Shown here: positions 9,152 to 17,890 of the stretch, one piece after another
Layout of the letters: every line of letters begins with the position of its first letter
Numbering within the stretch: the stretch's first letter is position 1
DNA from: Schaalia turicensis ACS-279-V-Col4
GTDB lineage: Bacteria; Actinomycetota; Actinomycetes; Actinomycetales; Actinomycetaceae
Direction of reading: 5' to 3'
Assembly (NCBI RefSeq): GCF_000296505.1
Contig: NZ_JH815209.1
Coordinates: forward strand, 590,047-654,046
DNA: 64,000 nucleotides
Notes under the pieces: generated by a model
Databases searched by the model: none
What the model was told of the DNA's origin: nothing
The model's input: only the letters and a program-made list of their open reading frames with translations
Position numbers and translations under genes: made by a program

Positions 9152-9897
9152 AGAGACCACGCGCGCACTCCCCCGATGATGCCTGCATCATTGGGCACGA
9201 TGATGACATCGTCACCTAGGCGGGCGCGATGTCCGCTTGTAATCAGCTTCGAGTTGCCGCCTCCAAGGTAGAGACGGTCCCACATGTACATGGGACGAAG
9301 TCCATCGATGACGCGACGGACGCGACGCGACCAGTGTGCATCGCCAAGTCGTAGCCGTTCGTGTTCCCCGATGTAATCGTCGTAGGTCAGGCCCCAACGG
9401 ACGAAGCCCTGCGACACTTCAACGTGAGGTGCCAGCACTCCGGAATCAAAGACTGCATTTCCGAGGCCCGTCCCCAGGGTGATGATCATTTCGAGCCCCG
9501 TACCGGTAATGACACCGGCTCCAGCAACCTCGGCGTCATTCAAAACCTTCGTGGGCAAGCCAAGCGCCCTTTCGATGCCTCCTCTCATGTCGAAATGGTC
9601 CCAACGTTCAACAAGTTCGGGAACCACTTTGGAGCGAGGGCCGGAGCGCGTGATGTAGTGCGGGGTAGCCACAACCACTCCGTGTCGGATCATTCCAGGC
9701 ATTCCCATAGTCACACGGTCAGCTTGAGGGAGCTTGTTCGCCAGATCCTGCGCAACTTCGATCAAGAGCTCCGGCGGTAGCGGGTACGGCGTAGGCGTGC
9801 GAATCGCCGGTGCGATCATCGTGCCTCGTTCGTCAACGACGGAGCCTTTAATTCCGCCACCACCGCAGTCAATGGCGAGCGTCATGGGTTCAGACAT
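9148..9897 (-). CDS. ppgK: Polyphosphate glucokinase-like ROK kinase
   Basis: 249 residues, a usual length for PpgK. The N-terminal phosphate-binding 'LAIDCGGGGIKGSVVD', the catalytic 'VLNDAEVAGAG', 'IITLGTGLGNAVF' and the late 'YLGGGNSKLI' fit actinobacterial strictly polyphosphate/ATP-dependent glucokinases. 'TPTPYPLPPELL' and 'FDMRGGIERALGLPTKVLNDAE' are also typical. It phosphorylates glucose to glucose-6-phosphate and would serve sugar imported by a permease such as the one at 753-1646. Its last codons overlap truA, so both are probably cotranscribed. Confidence 0.85.
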   Translation of the reverse strand: MSEPMTLAIDCGGGGIKGSVVDERGTMIAPAIRTPTPYPLPPELLIEVAQDLANKLPQADRVTMGMPGMIRHGVVVATPHYITRSGPRSKVVPELVERWDHFDMRGGIERALGLPTKVLNDAEVAGAGVITGTGLEMIITLGTGLGNAVFDSGVLAPHVEVSQGFVRWGLTYDDYIGEHERLRLGDAHWSRRVRRVIDGLRPMYMWDRLYLGGGNSKLITSGHRARLGDDVIIVPNDAGIIGGVRAWSL

Positions 9898-9916
9898 GCC
9901 ACCAACTCTAACGATC

Positions 9917-10022
9917 CACCGCGCTTGTTCACCGATTTAGTCCGAATTGTCGTCGATTCCCACCGCGCTTGTTCACCGATTTAGTCCGAATTGTCGTCGA
10001 TTCCCACCGCGCTTGTTCACCG
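9917..10022. repeat. Tandem array, 44-bp period, built on the dispersed repeat
   Basis: Two identical 44-bp units begin at 9917 and 9961 and a third starts at 10005 but diverges after about 18 bp. Each unit opens with CACCGCGCTTGTTCACCG followed by a 26-bp filler. Identical fillers indicate recent tandem duplication. Confidence 0.92.
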
Positions 10023-10064
10023 CCATGGGCCCGCCTGCATATGCCCGATAGTCGGCCTGAGCAT

Positions 10065-10210
10065 GAACAAGCGTGGTCACAAAACACCCCAAACGCGAAC
10101 AAGCACAGTCACAAAACACCCCAAACGCGAACAAGCACAGTCACAAAACACCCCAAACGTGAACAAGCAGAGCCACAAAAACACGCCACGCCTGAACAAG
10201 CGCGGTGGAC
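10065..10210. repeat. Tandem array, 32-bp period, opposite orientation
   Basis: Five units start at 10065, 10097, 10129, 10161 and 10194. Each begins with GAACAAGC (the repeat core on the other strand) followed by a near-constant filler around CACAAAACACCCCAAACG. The first and last units retain the canonical GCGTGG/GCGCGG ending, while the middle units have drifted to GCACAG or GCAGAG. The fillers are nearly the same in each unit, so this is not a CRISPR array. Confidence 0.92.
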
Positions 10211-10220
10211 GCAAACAAAA

Positions 10221-10260
10221 AGGTGGGGCCGGAAACGCATCAGCGTCTCCGACCCCACCT
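10221..10260 (-). terminator. Terminator of the rpoA-rplQ operon
   Basis: A long stem (AGGTGGGG...CCCCACCT with inner pairing) is followed on the minus strand by TTTTTGTTTG, just beyond rplQ. Confidence 0.9.
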
Positions 10261-10299
10261 CAAAAGTGAGAGTCAATCACGGGCAAGCCCGCGACCTAG

Positions 10300-10788
10300 T
10301 CACTCAGCTTCAGATGCCTCAACCTCGGTCTCTTCAGACTTGGGGGCTTCCTCAACCTTTTCAGCAGGCTTTTCAGCTGCCTTGGCGGCAGTGTCTTCAG
10401 CCTTCTTCACAACAGCCTTCTTCTCGAGCTTCTCGAGAACGATTTCGATGCGCATGAGAGGAGCGTTGTCACCCTTACGGTTACCAACGCGGATGAGGCG
10501 GGTATAGCCACCCTGACGCTCAGAATCGATGGCCGGCGCGATCTCGTCGAAGAGCACGTAGAGCGCTTCCTTCGAGGTGATCTTCTTAGCAACCGTGCGA
10601 CGAGCGTGCATGTCGCCACGCTTTGCCTTGGTCACGAGCTTCTCGAAGTAAGGCTGCAGAAGCTTAGCCTTAGCTTCGGTGGTCGTGAGTGCGCGGTGTT
10701 CGATGAGCTGAGTCGCGAGGTTCGACAGGATCAGCTTCTGGTGTGCCGGGCTTCCGCCCAGACGAGCACCCTTCTTGGGGGTGGGCAT
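10300..10788 (-). CDS. rplQ: 50S ribosomal protein L17
   Basis: 162 residues. '[31 protein letters not shown]' and '[25 protein letters not shown]' are diagnostic. The last 40 residues form a lysine/alanine/glutamate-rich tail ('[23 protein letters not shown]'), a common low-complexity extension in actinobacteria. It is the last gene of the alpha operon, 43 bp after rpoA. Confidence 0.97.
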   Translation of the reverse strand: MPTPKKGARLGGSPAHQKLILSNLATQLIEHRALTTTEAKAKLLQPYFEKLVTKAKRGDMHARRTVAKKITSKEALYVLFDEIAPAIDSERQGGYTRLIRVGNRKGDNAPLMRIEIVLEKLEKKAVVKKAEDTAAKAAEKPAEKVEEAPKSEETEVEASEAE

Positions 10789-10831
10789 TGTGTCTCCTAC
10801 GGATTAGGTGCGTCCATCGGACGCATAAGGG

Positions 10832-11830
10832 TCAGATGGACTGTTCGTCGCTGAACTGGACCGAACCAGACTCAGAGGCACCCGGGATCGGCATAACCGA
10901 ATCCTTGAGTGTCATGCCGAGAGTGGCCAGAGATTCCTTGATCTCTTCGATCGACTTGGTGCCGAAGTTACGAATATCAAGAAGATCAGCCTCGGAGTGA
11001 GCGACAAGCTCGCCCACGGTGAGGATCCCACGACGACGCAGCGCGTTGTAAGAACGAGACTGCAGGTTCAGGCTTTCGATCGGCAGAGCAAGGTCTGCTG
11101 CGAGGGTTTCGTCGGTGGTCGACGGACCCACTTCGATGCCTTCTGCTTCCTCGTTCAGTTCGCGCATGAGGCCGAACAGTTCAACAAGGGTCTTACCAGC
11201 CGATGCAAGAGCATCACGCGGGGTGATCGCCGACTTGGTCTCCACGTCGATGACGAGGCGATCAAAGTCGGTACGCTGCTCAACACGAGTTGCCTCGACC
11301 TTGTAGGTGACCTTGACAACCGGCGAGTAGATCGAATCGATCGGAATCCGCGAGATTTCAGCCTGAGGATCCTTGTTCTGCGCCGCGGAAACGTAACCGC
11401 GTCCACGCTCAACGGTCAGTTCGATCTCGAGCTTGCCCTTGTCATTGAGGGTGGCAAGGTGAAGATCCGGATTGTGGATCTCAACGCCTGCCGGCGGGGT
11501 GATGTCGCCAGCGAGGACGACACCGGGGCCGGCCTTACGCAGGTACATCACGACGGGTTCATCCATCTCAGAGGAGAGGACGATCTGCTTGATGTTGAGG
11601 ATGATCTCTGCGACATCCTCCTTCACACCTTCGATAGTGCGGAATTCGTGGGCAACGCCATCGATACGGATGGACGTAACCGCCGCACCCGGGATCGAAG
11701 AGAGCAGGGTACGACGCAGGGAATTACCCAGCGTGTAACCGAAGCCCGGTTCGAGGGGTTCGAGTGTGAAGCGTGAACGGTGTTCGCTGACTTTTTCCTC
11801 GGTGAGGATTGGTCGCTCTGCAATGAGCAC
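10832..11830 (-). CDS. rpoA: DNA-directed RNA polymerase alpha subunit
   Basis: 332 residues from GTG 11830 ('[13 protein letters not shown]'), with AAAGGA six bases upstream. The longer reading back to 11911 is not conserved. The N-terminal dimerisation domain shows '[29 protein letters not shown]'. The C-terminal domain, which binds UP elements and activators, shows '[27 protein letters not shown]' and '[17 protein letters not shown]'. It lies between rpsK and rplQ, and rpsD is not in this cluster, as is common outside proteobacteria and some actinobacteria. Confidence 0.97.
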   Translation of the reverse strand: MLIAERPILTEEKVSEHRSRFTLEPLEPGFGYTLGNSLRRTLLSSIPGAAVTSIRIDGVAHEFRTIEGVKEDVAEIILNIKQIVLSSEMDEPVVMYLRKAGPGVVLAGDITPPAGVEIHNPDLHLATLNDKGKLEIELTVERGRGYVSAAQNKDPQAEISRIPIDSIYSPVVKVTYKVEATRVEQRTDFDRLVIDVETKSAITPRDALASAGKTLVELFGLMRELNEEAEGIEVGPSTTDETLAADLALPIESLNLQSRSYNALRRRGILTVGELVAHSEADLLDIRNFGTKSIEEIKESLATLGMTLKDSVMPIPGASESGSVQFSDEQSI

Positions 11831-11976
11831 GTCTTGGTCCTTTCTTCCCGGCGCCCGCCATATGACGCCGGACAGTGGATCCCACATGAGTGGGACGGAG
11901 GGTGTGAGCACGACCGAATGGTGTACTCAGACGTGGGGATGCGATGCCGGACGGCAAAGCATCCCGGTGCGACGAA

Positions 11977-12387
11977 TCAGACGCGACGACGCTTCGGGGG
12001 GCGAGCGCCGTTGTGTGCCTGAGGGGTAACGTCCTGGATCGAGCCGACCTCGAGGCCAGCGGCCTGGAGGGAACGGATCGCGGTTTCACGGCCGGAGCCG
12101 GGCCCCTTAACGAAGACGTCGACCTTCTTCATGCCGTGTTCCTGGGCGCGACGCGCGGCCGCCTCTGCTGCAAGCTGCGCAGCGAAGGGGGTGGACTTAC
12201 GCGAACCCTTGAAGCCGACCTGGCCAGACGAGGCCCAGGCGATAACGGCACCAGTGGTGTCGGTCAGGGAAACGATGGTGTTGTTAAACGTCGACTTGAT
12301 GTACGCGTGACCGTGGGTGACGTTCTTGTTGAGCTTGCGGCGCGGCTTACGAGCAGCACCGGAGCGCGAAGTTTTTGCAGCTGCCAT
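11977..12387 (-). CDS. rpsK: 30S ribosomal protein S11
   Basis: 136 residues. Conserved '[21 protein letters not shown]', '[18 protein letters not shown]', '[20 protein letters not shown]' and the terminal 'PPKRRRV' are present. S11 lies on the 30S platform near the mRNA exit channel. It follows rpsM by 69 bp. Confidence 0.97.
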   Translation of the reverse strand: MAAAKTSRSGAARKPRRKLNKNVTHGHAYIKSTFNNTIVSLTDTTGAVIAWASSGQVGFKGSRKSTPFAAQLAAEAAARRAQEHGMKKVDVFVKGPGSGRETAIRSLQAAGLEVGSIQDVTPQAHNGARPPKRRRV

Positions 12388-12456
12388 TGTGTTTAACAGT
12401 TCCTTCTTCAGTCGTATGAAGAACTATCCGCCGTAAAGGCTGGAAGTCCTTAGGCC

Positions 12457-12831
12457 TTACTTGGCCTTCTTCTTGCCTGCAACGGTGCGCTTCGGGCCCT
12501 TGCGGGTGCGAGCGTTGGTCTTGGTGCGCTGACCATGGACCGGCAGGCCACGACGGTGGCGAAGACCCTGGTAAGAGCCAATTTCGATCTTGCGGCGAAT
12601 GTCAGCCTGAACTTCGCGACGAAGGTCGCCCTCAACCTTGAAGTTCGATTCGATGTATTCACGGAGCTTGACGAGATCTTCCTCGGTGGCGTCCTTCACG
12701 CGGACGTCCGGGCTGACACCCGTTGCTTCGAGGGTCTCGGCCGCGCGGGTGCGGCCGACTCCGTAAATGTAGGTAAGTGCAATCTCCAGTCGCTTTTCAC
12801 GGGGGAGGTCGACACCGGCAATACGTGCCAT
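12457..12831 (-). CDS. rpsM: 30S ribosomal protein S13
   Basis: 124 residues. '[30 protein letters not shown]' and '[34 protein letters not shown]' are diagnostic. The protein contacts 23S rRNA at the intersubunit bridge and the P-site tRNA through its C-terminal tail. Confidence 0.97.
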   Translation of the reverse strand: MARIAGVDLPREKRLEIALTYIYGVGRTRAAETLEATGVSPDVRVKDATEEDLVKLREYIESNFKVEGDLRREVQADIRRKIEIGSYQGLRHRRGLPVHGQRTKTNARTRKGPKRTVAGKKKAK

Positions 12832-12977
12832 GTTGTTGGTGCTCCAGTTGTTCTTCGGAGGTCGTCATCACATCTTCCGGATGAGCTATCCGGCCTCGGC
12901 CTCCGAACCGAGGGTCGCGTATTCGCGCTTGATGTGATCCTGTGGGCTGTTGTGCCCGGGTCAGCTACGTGAGGATT

Positions 12978-13091
12978 TCAGCCCTGACGTTGCTTGTGCC
13001 TGGGGTTGTCGCAGATGACCATGACATTGCCGTGGCGACGAATCACCTTGCACTTGTCACAAATCTTCTTGACACTCGGCTTGACCTTCAT
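12978..13091 (-). CDS. rpmJ: 50S ribosomal protein L36
   Basis: 37 residues: '[20 protein letters not shown]' followed by a segment ending '[12 protein letters not shown]'. The four zinc ligands (Cys11, Cys14, Cys27, His32) are intact, so this is the zinc-binding form. It sits 39 bp after infA in the usual infA-rpmJ-rpsM order. Confidence 0.96.
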   Translation of the reverse strand: MKVKPSVKKICDKCKVIRRHGNVMVICDNPRHKQRQG

Positions 13092-13130
13092 GGTTATTCC
13101 TCCACCGTCCGTAGACGGTCGTGTCGGGGT

Positions 13131-13352
13131 TTACTTGTAGCGGTAGACGATACGGCCTCGGGAGAGGTCGTAGGGGCTCAGTTCGACGAGAACTCGATCC
13201 TCGGGGAGGATTCGAATGTAGTGCTGTCGCATCTTTCCTGCAATGTGGCCGAGCACAACGTGCCCATTGGCCAGTTCCACACGGAACATCGCGTTCGGCA
13301 GGGCCTCAACGACCGTGCCTTCCATTTCGATGACGCCGTCTTTCTTTGCCAT
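13131..13352 (-). CDS. infA: Translation initiation factor IF-1
   Basis: 73 residues starting '[20 protein letters not shown]' and ending '[13 protein letters not shown]', the standard IF-1 length and sequence (an S1/OB fold that occupies the ribosomal A site during initiation). A GGAGG precedes the ATG very closely. The frame extends upstream to 13535 but that part is not conserved. infA is separated from map by about 900 bp that hold an unrelated plus-strand small gene. Confidence 0.97.
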   Translation of the reverse strand: MAKKDGVIEMEGTVVEALPNAMFRVELANGHVVLGHIAGKMRQHYIRILPEDRVLVELSPYDLSRGRIVYRYK

Positions 13353-13766
13353 ATCCTCCGTCTGTCCTCTACGTTCTTCGGATGAGTCATGGCCCAAGGG
13401 CCACGGGGCGCATGCAACACGTACGACACAGCCGACATACGACACGCCCGAAGATCTAGAGTACAGCAAAAGCACATCCCTCTGGTAGTTGACTGCCCTG
13501 TCGACTGCCTCACCTTCGGCCGGATTCATCGACAAGGAGGGAAGCGCTGGCCGAGTTCATCGACGAGGACGAGAGCACGAGCCGAGTTCATCAACAAGGA
13601 CGGAGCGGTGCAGCGGACGAGGCGAAAGGTCTCGCCCTCCTCCCCTCCTCGCCTTACTGTGATGCCTTGTCGCTTCAATGACGTTTGGAAGCCGGGCAGA
13701 GCATCACCATCCCCGCATCCCACACAGCATCTTCTGTAACGAAAGTGGCCCCTCCGTCTTGAAAAC
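13353..13766. other. Gene-free spacer with a 31-bp tandem repeat
   Basis: No credible gene is seen in the 414 bp upstream of infA, so this stretch should contain the infA promoter, which I could not place. From 13520 to about 13612 a degenerate 31-bp unit occurs three times (starts 13520, 13551, 13582), each with a CGAGTTCATCGAC(G/A)AGGA-like core. This core differs from the dispersed GTGAACAAGCGCGG family. Confidence 0.6.
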
Positions 13767-13812
13767 ATGGAGATACTGGGATCACCTGCCTCAAATCAAC
13801 AAAGGAGTTGTC

Positions 13813-13854
13813 ATGACGCACAGACTCAGACGCGCGGTGGCGTCATGTTCATAA
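13813..13854 (+). CDS. Possible 13-residue leader peptide ORF
   Basis: ATG at 13813 is preceded by AAAGGAG at a six-base spacing, the strongest ribosome-binding site in this gap, but it opens only a 13-codon frame ('MTHRLRRAVASCS') that stops at 13854. The stop overlaps the start of the next frame (ATG 13845). This could be a leader that couples translation to the small membrane protein, or the true gene start followed by a frameshift. Function unknown. Confidence 0.35.
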   Translation: MTHRLRRAVASCS

Positions 13855-14063
13855 ACGGCAGAGCATCAACCGGTAGCGCTACCTGGTGGAACGTCGGCTT
13901 CGCCCTCTGTCTCGTAGGCGTCGCGTTGACTGCACCGCGCTGGAACTGGATCTTCTGGGTGGGTGCCCTCGTCTACATCGTCCGCGCCTTGGTCATCGTC
14001 GCGAAGAGCCACAGCTCCTCGAAGAAATCGGGACATTCCTCGGACGAGCACTCCCCCCGCTAA
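13845..14063 (+). CDS. Small two-helix membrane protein, function unknown
   Basis: 72 residues from ATG 13845 ('MFINGRASTGSATWWNVGFA'); the frame also continues upstream to an ATG at 13767. Two hydrophobic segments ('VGFALCLVGVALTA' and 'WIFWVGALVYIVRALVIVA') are followed by a hydrophilic Ser/Lys/His-rich tail ('KSHSSSKKSGHSSDEHSPR'). This suggests an integral membrane protein with a cytoplasmic tail. I recognise no family. It is the only plus-strand gene within the ribosomal block and interrupts the usual map-infA adjacency. Confidence 0.5.
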   Translation: MFINGRASTGSATWWNVGFALCLVGVALTAPRWNWIFWVGALVYIVRALVIVAKSHSSSKKSGHSSDEHSPR

Positions 14064-14189
14064 CGGTCGATTTGGGCTCAATCGATCACCGATAGCCCAA
14101 CCTGATACTCCGGCAGGAGAGTCGCGGGGCACGGACAAAGATAAGTGTCCGCGTCGCTGTGTACATTGTCGCACCACGCTTACGGCGCT

Positions 14190-14249
14190 GACCTCGCCTC
14201 GAGGAGCAGAGTCATCGCCGACCTCACCACGAGGAGCAGAGCCAGCGTT
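14190..14249. repeat. 30-bp tandem duplication downstream of map
   Basis: Two 30-bp units (from 14190 and 14220) share GACCTC(G/A)CC(T/A)CGAGGAGCAGAG with a few differences. They lie between the small membrane protein gene and map, outside both coding regions. Confidence 0.6.
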
Positions 14250-14261
14250 GCGACATTTGTG

Positions 14262-15170
14262 TCAGAGCTCGATCGGTTCGACCCCGAAAGGCGCGAGCCC
14301 GGCCTTTCCATAGTCGGGGGCGGTGAGCACGCTGATGCCGTCGTCGAGGATCGCGACCGTGTGCTCCCAATGGGCGGCGTCCGAACCATCGACGGTACGG
14401 ACAGTCCATTCGTCAGACTCGGTGAGGGTCTCGATCGAACCCGACGTCAGCATCGGCTCAACCGCAAGGACCATACCGGGCTTCACACGCGGGAAGATTC
14501 CACGAGCGTCGTAGTTCAGGACCTCGGGATCCTGATGCATCGCGGTGCCGATACCATGGCCTGTGTATTCCTCGATGATGCCGGCTTCCCAACCGAACTC
14601 GTCGTCATACTTGGCAACGACTTCTTCGACGGCGCGACCGACGCTGGAAATGCGACGCCCCTTTTCGAGGGAAGCGAGAGCTGCCCACAGAGACTCGCGC
14701 GTCACAACGTCCAGTTCACGGCGACGCTTCATCGTGGCCTCGTCAACTCCCTGAGGGTGAGCACCCGAGCCACGCTTTCCTGCCATGAAGGACTCGTCGT
14801 CCACCCACTCGTCAGCAACGATGATGGAGAACGCCGCGTCACCGTGCCACTGCTTGCCACCGCGAGACACCCACGCACCGCAGTCGAAGGAGACGATGTC
14901 CCCATCCTTCAGCTTCTGCTTGCCGGGAATACCGTGGACGACCACATCATTTACGGAGATGCAGACCGTGGCTGGGTAGCCGTAGTAATTGAGGAAGTTC
15001 GAGGTCCCTCCCCCGCGCCTAATCGCGTCGGCGGACACTTCATCCAGTTCAGCCGTAGTCACACCAGCGCGCACCGCTTGGCGCAGGCTCGCGTGAATGT
15101 CAGCAACAATCAAGCCAGCTTCACGCATCCAGCGGATCTGGTCTCGAGTCTTCAACTCAATACGCTGCAT
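14262..15170 (-). CDS. map: Methionine aminopeptidase, type I
   Basis: 302 residues, about 20-40 longer than typical bacterial enzymes. Metal ligands are visible in order: Asp in 'VSFDCGAW', Asp in 'WHGDAAFSI', His in 'YTGHGIGTAMHQDP', Glu in 'LAVEPML' and Glu in 'HWEHTVAI'. The extra length comes from a segment after the metal site ('DDESFMAGKRGSGAHPQGVDEATMKRRRELD'-like, about residues 124-155) and a short tail. It removes the initiator methionine from nascent proteins. It follows adk by 5 bp in the secY-adk-map order. Confidence 0.94.
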   Translation of the reverse strand: MQRIELKTRDQIRWMREAGLIVADIHASLRQAVRAGVTTAELDEVSADAIRRGGGTSNFLNYYGYPATVCISVNDVVVHGIPGKQKLKDGDIVSFDCGAWVSRGGKQWHGDAAFSIIVADEWVDDESFMAGKRGSGAHPQGVDEATMKRRRELDVVTRESLWAALASLEKGRRISSVGRAVEEVVAKYDDEFGWEAGIIEEYTGHGIGTAMHQDPEVLNYDARGIFPRVKPGMVLAVEPMLTSGSIETLTESDEWTVRTVDGSDAAHWEHTVAILDDGISVLTAPDYGKAGLAPFGVEPIEL

Positions 15171-15175
15171 AACGG

Positions 15176-15754
15176 TCAGTTCTTCGCGACAGAATTGAGG
15201 ACAGTGAAAATACGCTCGGTCACTTCGTCGATCGAACCCGAACCATCAACAACCTGAAGCAAATCATGGTCGGCATAGTACGCCGCAACCGGTTCTGTCT
15301 GCTGGTGATAGACCTCAAGGCGGTGACGCATGACAGGCTCAGTATCATCGGTGCGATGCTGTTCCTCGGCACGCTTCATCATGCGGGTCACAACTTCGTC
15401 CTCATCAACCTGGATTTCAAGAACCAGGTCAAGCTTGATGCCGACCTCTTCGCACATGTCGGCAAGCACATGAGCCTGCTCCACGTTGCGCGGGTAGCCG
15501 TCAAGAAGAAAACCGTTCGCAGTGTCCGGAGCAGACAGACGCGCCTTCACCATCGCATTGGTCACCGAGTCAGGAACGAACTCACCACGGTCGATGAATG
15601 CCTTGGCCTGCAGGCCAATCTCAGTGCCTTCAGACATATTCGCACGGAAAATCTCTCCGGTAGAAATAGCCGGAATACTCAGCTTTTCCGCGATTCGAGT
15701 AGCTTGCGTCCCCTTGCCTGCGCCGGGCGGACCCAAAAGAACCATGGCGGTCAT
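15176..15754 (-). CDS. adk: Adenylate kinase
   Basis: 192 residues, the short actinobacterial form that lacks the zinc-type LID. The P-loop 'GPPGAGKGTQATRI', 'STGEIFRANM', 'FLLDGYPRNVEQA' and 'HRTDDTEPVMRHRLEVYHQQT' are present. It equilibrates ATP, ADP and AMP. The ATG overlaps the secY stop codon (ATGA), so the pair is translationally coupled. Confidence 0.96.
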   Translation of the reverse strand: MTAMVLLGPPGAGKGTQATRIAEKLSIPAISTGEIFRANMSEGTEIGLQAKAFIDRGEFVPDSVTNAMVKARLSAPDTANGFLLDGYPRNVEQAHVLADMCEEVGIKLDLVLEIQVDEDEVVTRMMKRAEEQHRTDDTEPVMRHRLEVYHQQTEPVAAYYADHDLLQVVDGSGSIDEVTERIFTVLNSVAKN

Positions 15755-17043
15755 TGCAAGAATCCTTCGTAGTGATGCTGCTGAAGCTGAGTATTAATCT
15801 CCTTCACGGTCTGCAGACCGACGCCCACAATAATCAGAAGCGTCGTGCCCCCGAACGGCATCTGCGACTGCGAAATCTTCAGGGGGATAATAAGGAGTGA
15901 CGGCAACAGGGCAACGATCACAAGGTAGAGCGCGCCGGCACTCGTAATGCGGTTGATGACGTAGGACAGGAACTCGGCGGTCGGACGACCTGCGCGAATA
16001 CCCGGAATGAAGCCACCGTAGCGCTTCATGTTGTCAGCAACCTCTTCGGGGTTGAATGTAATCACCGTGTAGAAGAAGGCGAAGAAGAGAATCAGGAGTG
16101 CATAAATCGTGAGGTAGACCCACGATCCCTGATGTAGGTTCGCCGAAATCCACTGAACCCAACCGTCGGTCTGGGTACCAAACTGAGCAATCATCAACGG
16201 CAACGCAAGAATCGACGAGGCGAAAATAACCGGGATAACGCCAGACATATTGATTTTCAGCGGGATGTACGTCGTCGTGCCACCGTACTGGCGACGACCG
16301 ATCATGCGCTTCGCGTACTGAACTGGAATGCGACGCTGAGCCTGCTCAATGAACACCACGGCGAGCGTAACGGCGAAGAGGAGCAGAAGGATCGCGATCA
16401 CGGCACCCCACTTGCCAGACTGACCGATGGCCAGCATCTGGGAGGGAAGACGGGCAATGATCGAAGTAAAGATAAGGAGCGACATGCCATTGCCGATGCC
16501 ACGCTCGGTGATCAATTCGCCGAGCCACATGACCACGCCGGTACCCGCCATCATGATGATGATCATGATAAGGAACATCCACCAAGAGTCATCTGCCAAA
16601 ACGTTCGCGGAACAACCGGAGAACATACGTCCGGTGCGAGCCAATGTCAGTGTTGTCGTGGCCTGTAGAACGCCCAGGAAGATCGTCAGGTAACGCGTGT
16701 ACTGCGTCAGCTTGGCTTGACCGGTTTGTCCTTCCTTATGGAGGTCATCGAAACGCGGAATGACAACACGCAAAAGCTGAATGATGATCGACGCTGTGAT
16801 GTACGGCATGATGCCGAGTGCGAAGATCGATAGCTGGAGCAACGCGCCACCGGAGAACAGGTTCACGAGGTCAAGAAGATTCGCTTCTTCCTGCTGAGCC
16901 AGACATTGTTGGATCGCGGTCGAGTCAACGCCGGGGGTCGGAATGTATGAACCCAGGCGGAACATCGCCATGATAAACAGCGTAAACAGCAGCTTACGAC
17001 GAAGGTCAGGGGTGCGGAACGCCTGTGCAAATGCACTAAGCAA
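15751..17043 (-). CDS. secY: Protein translocase subunit SecY
   Basis: 430 residues with ten membrane helices. 'FRTPDLRRKLLFTLFIMAMFRLGSYIP', 'FSGGALLQLSIFALGIMPYITASII', 'YTRYLTIFLG' and 'NPEEVADNMKRYGGFIPGIRAGRPT' identify SecY. It forms the protein-conducting channel of the Sec translocon, which the signal-peptide-bearing pilin, adhesin and LAATG protein of this window would use. A 185-bp gap with a terminator/attenuator separates it from rplO. Confidence 0.97.
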   Translation of the reverse strand: MLSAFAQAFRTPDLRRKLLFTLFIMAMFRLGSYIPTPGVDSTAIQQCLAQQEEANLLDLVNLFSGGALLQLSIFALGIMPYITASIIIQLLRVVIPRFDDLHKEGQTGQAKLTQYTRYLTIFLGVLQATTTLTLARTGRMFSGCSANVLADDSWWMFLIMIIIMMAGTGVVMWLGELITERGIGNGMSLLIFTSIIARLPSQMLAIGQSGKWGAVIAILLLLFAVTLAVVFIEQAQRRIPVQYAKRMIGRRQYGGTTTYIPLKINMSGVIPVIFASSILALPLMIAQFGTQTDGWVQWISANLHQGSWVYLTIYALLILFFAFFYTVITFNPEEVADNMKRYGGFIPGIRAGRPTAEFLSYVINRITSAGALYLVIVALLPSLLIIPLKISQSQMPFGGTTLLIIVGVGLQTVKEINTQLQQHHYEGFLQ

Positions 17044-17186
17044 GGCTTCCTCCTACGGGTAATGGGAATGCTGGAGCATGTGCCCTAGCGACCGTGTCAG
17101 ACTACCGGAAAAATGGCTCCGTGTAGACATCGGCCTTGGGTTCAAAGGTTCTGCGAGGAACCGTCTATCAGTTTAAGACACTAAAA

Positions 17187-17219
17187 GGGGGTGATCCGGG
17201 TTGATGCCGGACCACCCCC
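17187..17219 (-). terminator. Terminator or attenuator between rplO and secY
   Basis: An imperfect stem (GGGGGTGATCCGG paired with CCGGACCACCCCC) is followed on the minus strand by CTTTTAG. It lies nine bases past the rplO stop and may reduce read-through into secY-adk-map. Confidence 0.75.
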
Positions 17220-17228
17220 AATCAGCTG

Positions 17229-17705
17229 TCAGCGTGCGGAAATGGTTCCGCCAGCTGCGGTGATCTTCTCCTGAGCAGAAGCTGACCAGGAGTCAACTTC
17301 GATCTCAAGCTTGACGGTGAGCTCACCGGTGCCGAGCACCTTAACCGGAGCGCCGTCACGAACCGCGTGCTTTGCGACAAGATCCTCGACCGTCACCTTG
17401 CCACCCTTGGGGAACAGTTCCTCAAGCTTGGCAACGTTGACGACCTGGTACTCAACGCGGAAGGGGTTCTTGAAGCCACGGAGCTTGGGCAGACGCATGT
17501 GAATCGGCATCTGGCCACCTTCGAAGCCTGCTGCCACCTGGTAGCGAGCCTTCGTACCCTTGGTACCGCGACCAGCCGTCTTGCCCTTGGAGCCTTCACC
17601 ACGACCAACGCGGGTCTTGGCGGTCTTGGCGCCGGGGGCTGGACGGAGGTGGTGCAGCTTAACGATCTGCACCTTTTCGCCTGTTGTGGACTTGGAGTCC
17701 GCCAT
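17229..17705 (-). CDS. rplO: 50S ribosomal protein L15
   Basis: 158 residues. '[34 protein letters not shown]' and '[22 protein letters not shown]' are diagnostic. It is the last gene of the spc operon before the terminator and starts 3 bp after rpmD. Confidence 0.97.
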   Translation of the reverse strand: MADSKSTTGEKVQIVKLHHLRPAPGAKTAKTRVGRGEGSKGKTAGRGTKGTKARYQVAAGFEGGQMPIHMRLPKLRGFKNPFRVEYQVVNVAKLEELFPKGGKVTVEDLVAKHAVRDGAPVKVLGTGELTVKLEIEVDSWSASAQEKITAAGGTISAR

Positions 17706-17707
17706 GG

Positions 17708-17890
17708 TCAGTCGACCTCCTCAACGGTCACCAGGTGACGAACCGTGTGAACTGCACCGAGAACGGTCTCGGTGTTCTCACGGACGACGCTCTGGCCGAT
17801 CTTACGCAACCCGAGGGTGCGCAGAGTGTCCTTCATGTTCTGCTTGGCGCCGATCGACGACTTGGTCTGCGTGATCTTGATGTTCGCCAT
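17708..17890 (-). CDS. rpmD: 50S ribosomal protein L30
   Basis: 60 residues from ATG 17890 ('[20 protein letters not shown]'). The start overlaps the rpsE stop codon (TGATG). '[18 protein letters not shown]' is the conserved core. It uses the short bacterial L30 fold. Confidence 0.96.
   Translation of the reverse strand: MANIKITQTKSSIGAKQNMKDTLRTLGLRKIGQSVVRENTETVLGAVHTVRHLVTVEEVD

Noticed and set aside
9917..10210. CRISPR-like array with regular 32-bp and 44-bp spacing
   Set aside because: The sequences between the repeats are identical or near identical, the repeats are not followed by unique spacers, and no cas genes are present. These are tandem duplications.
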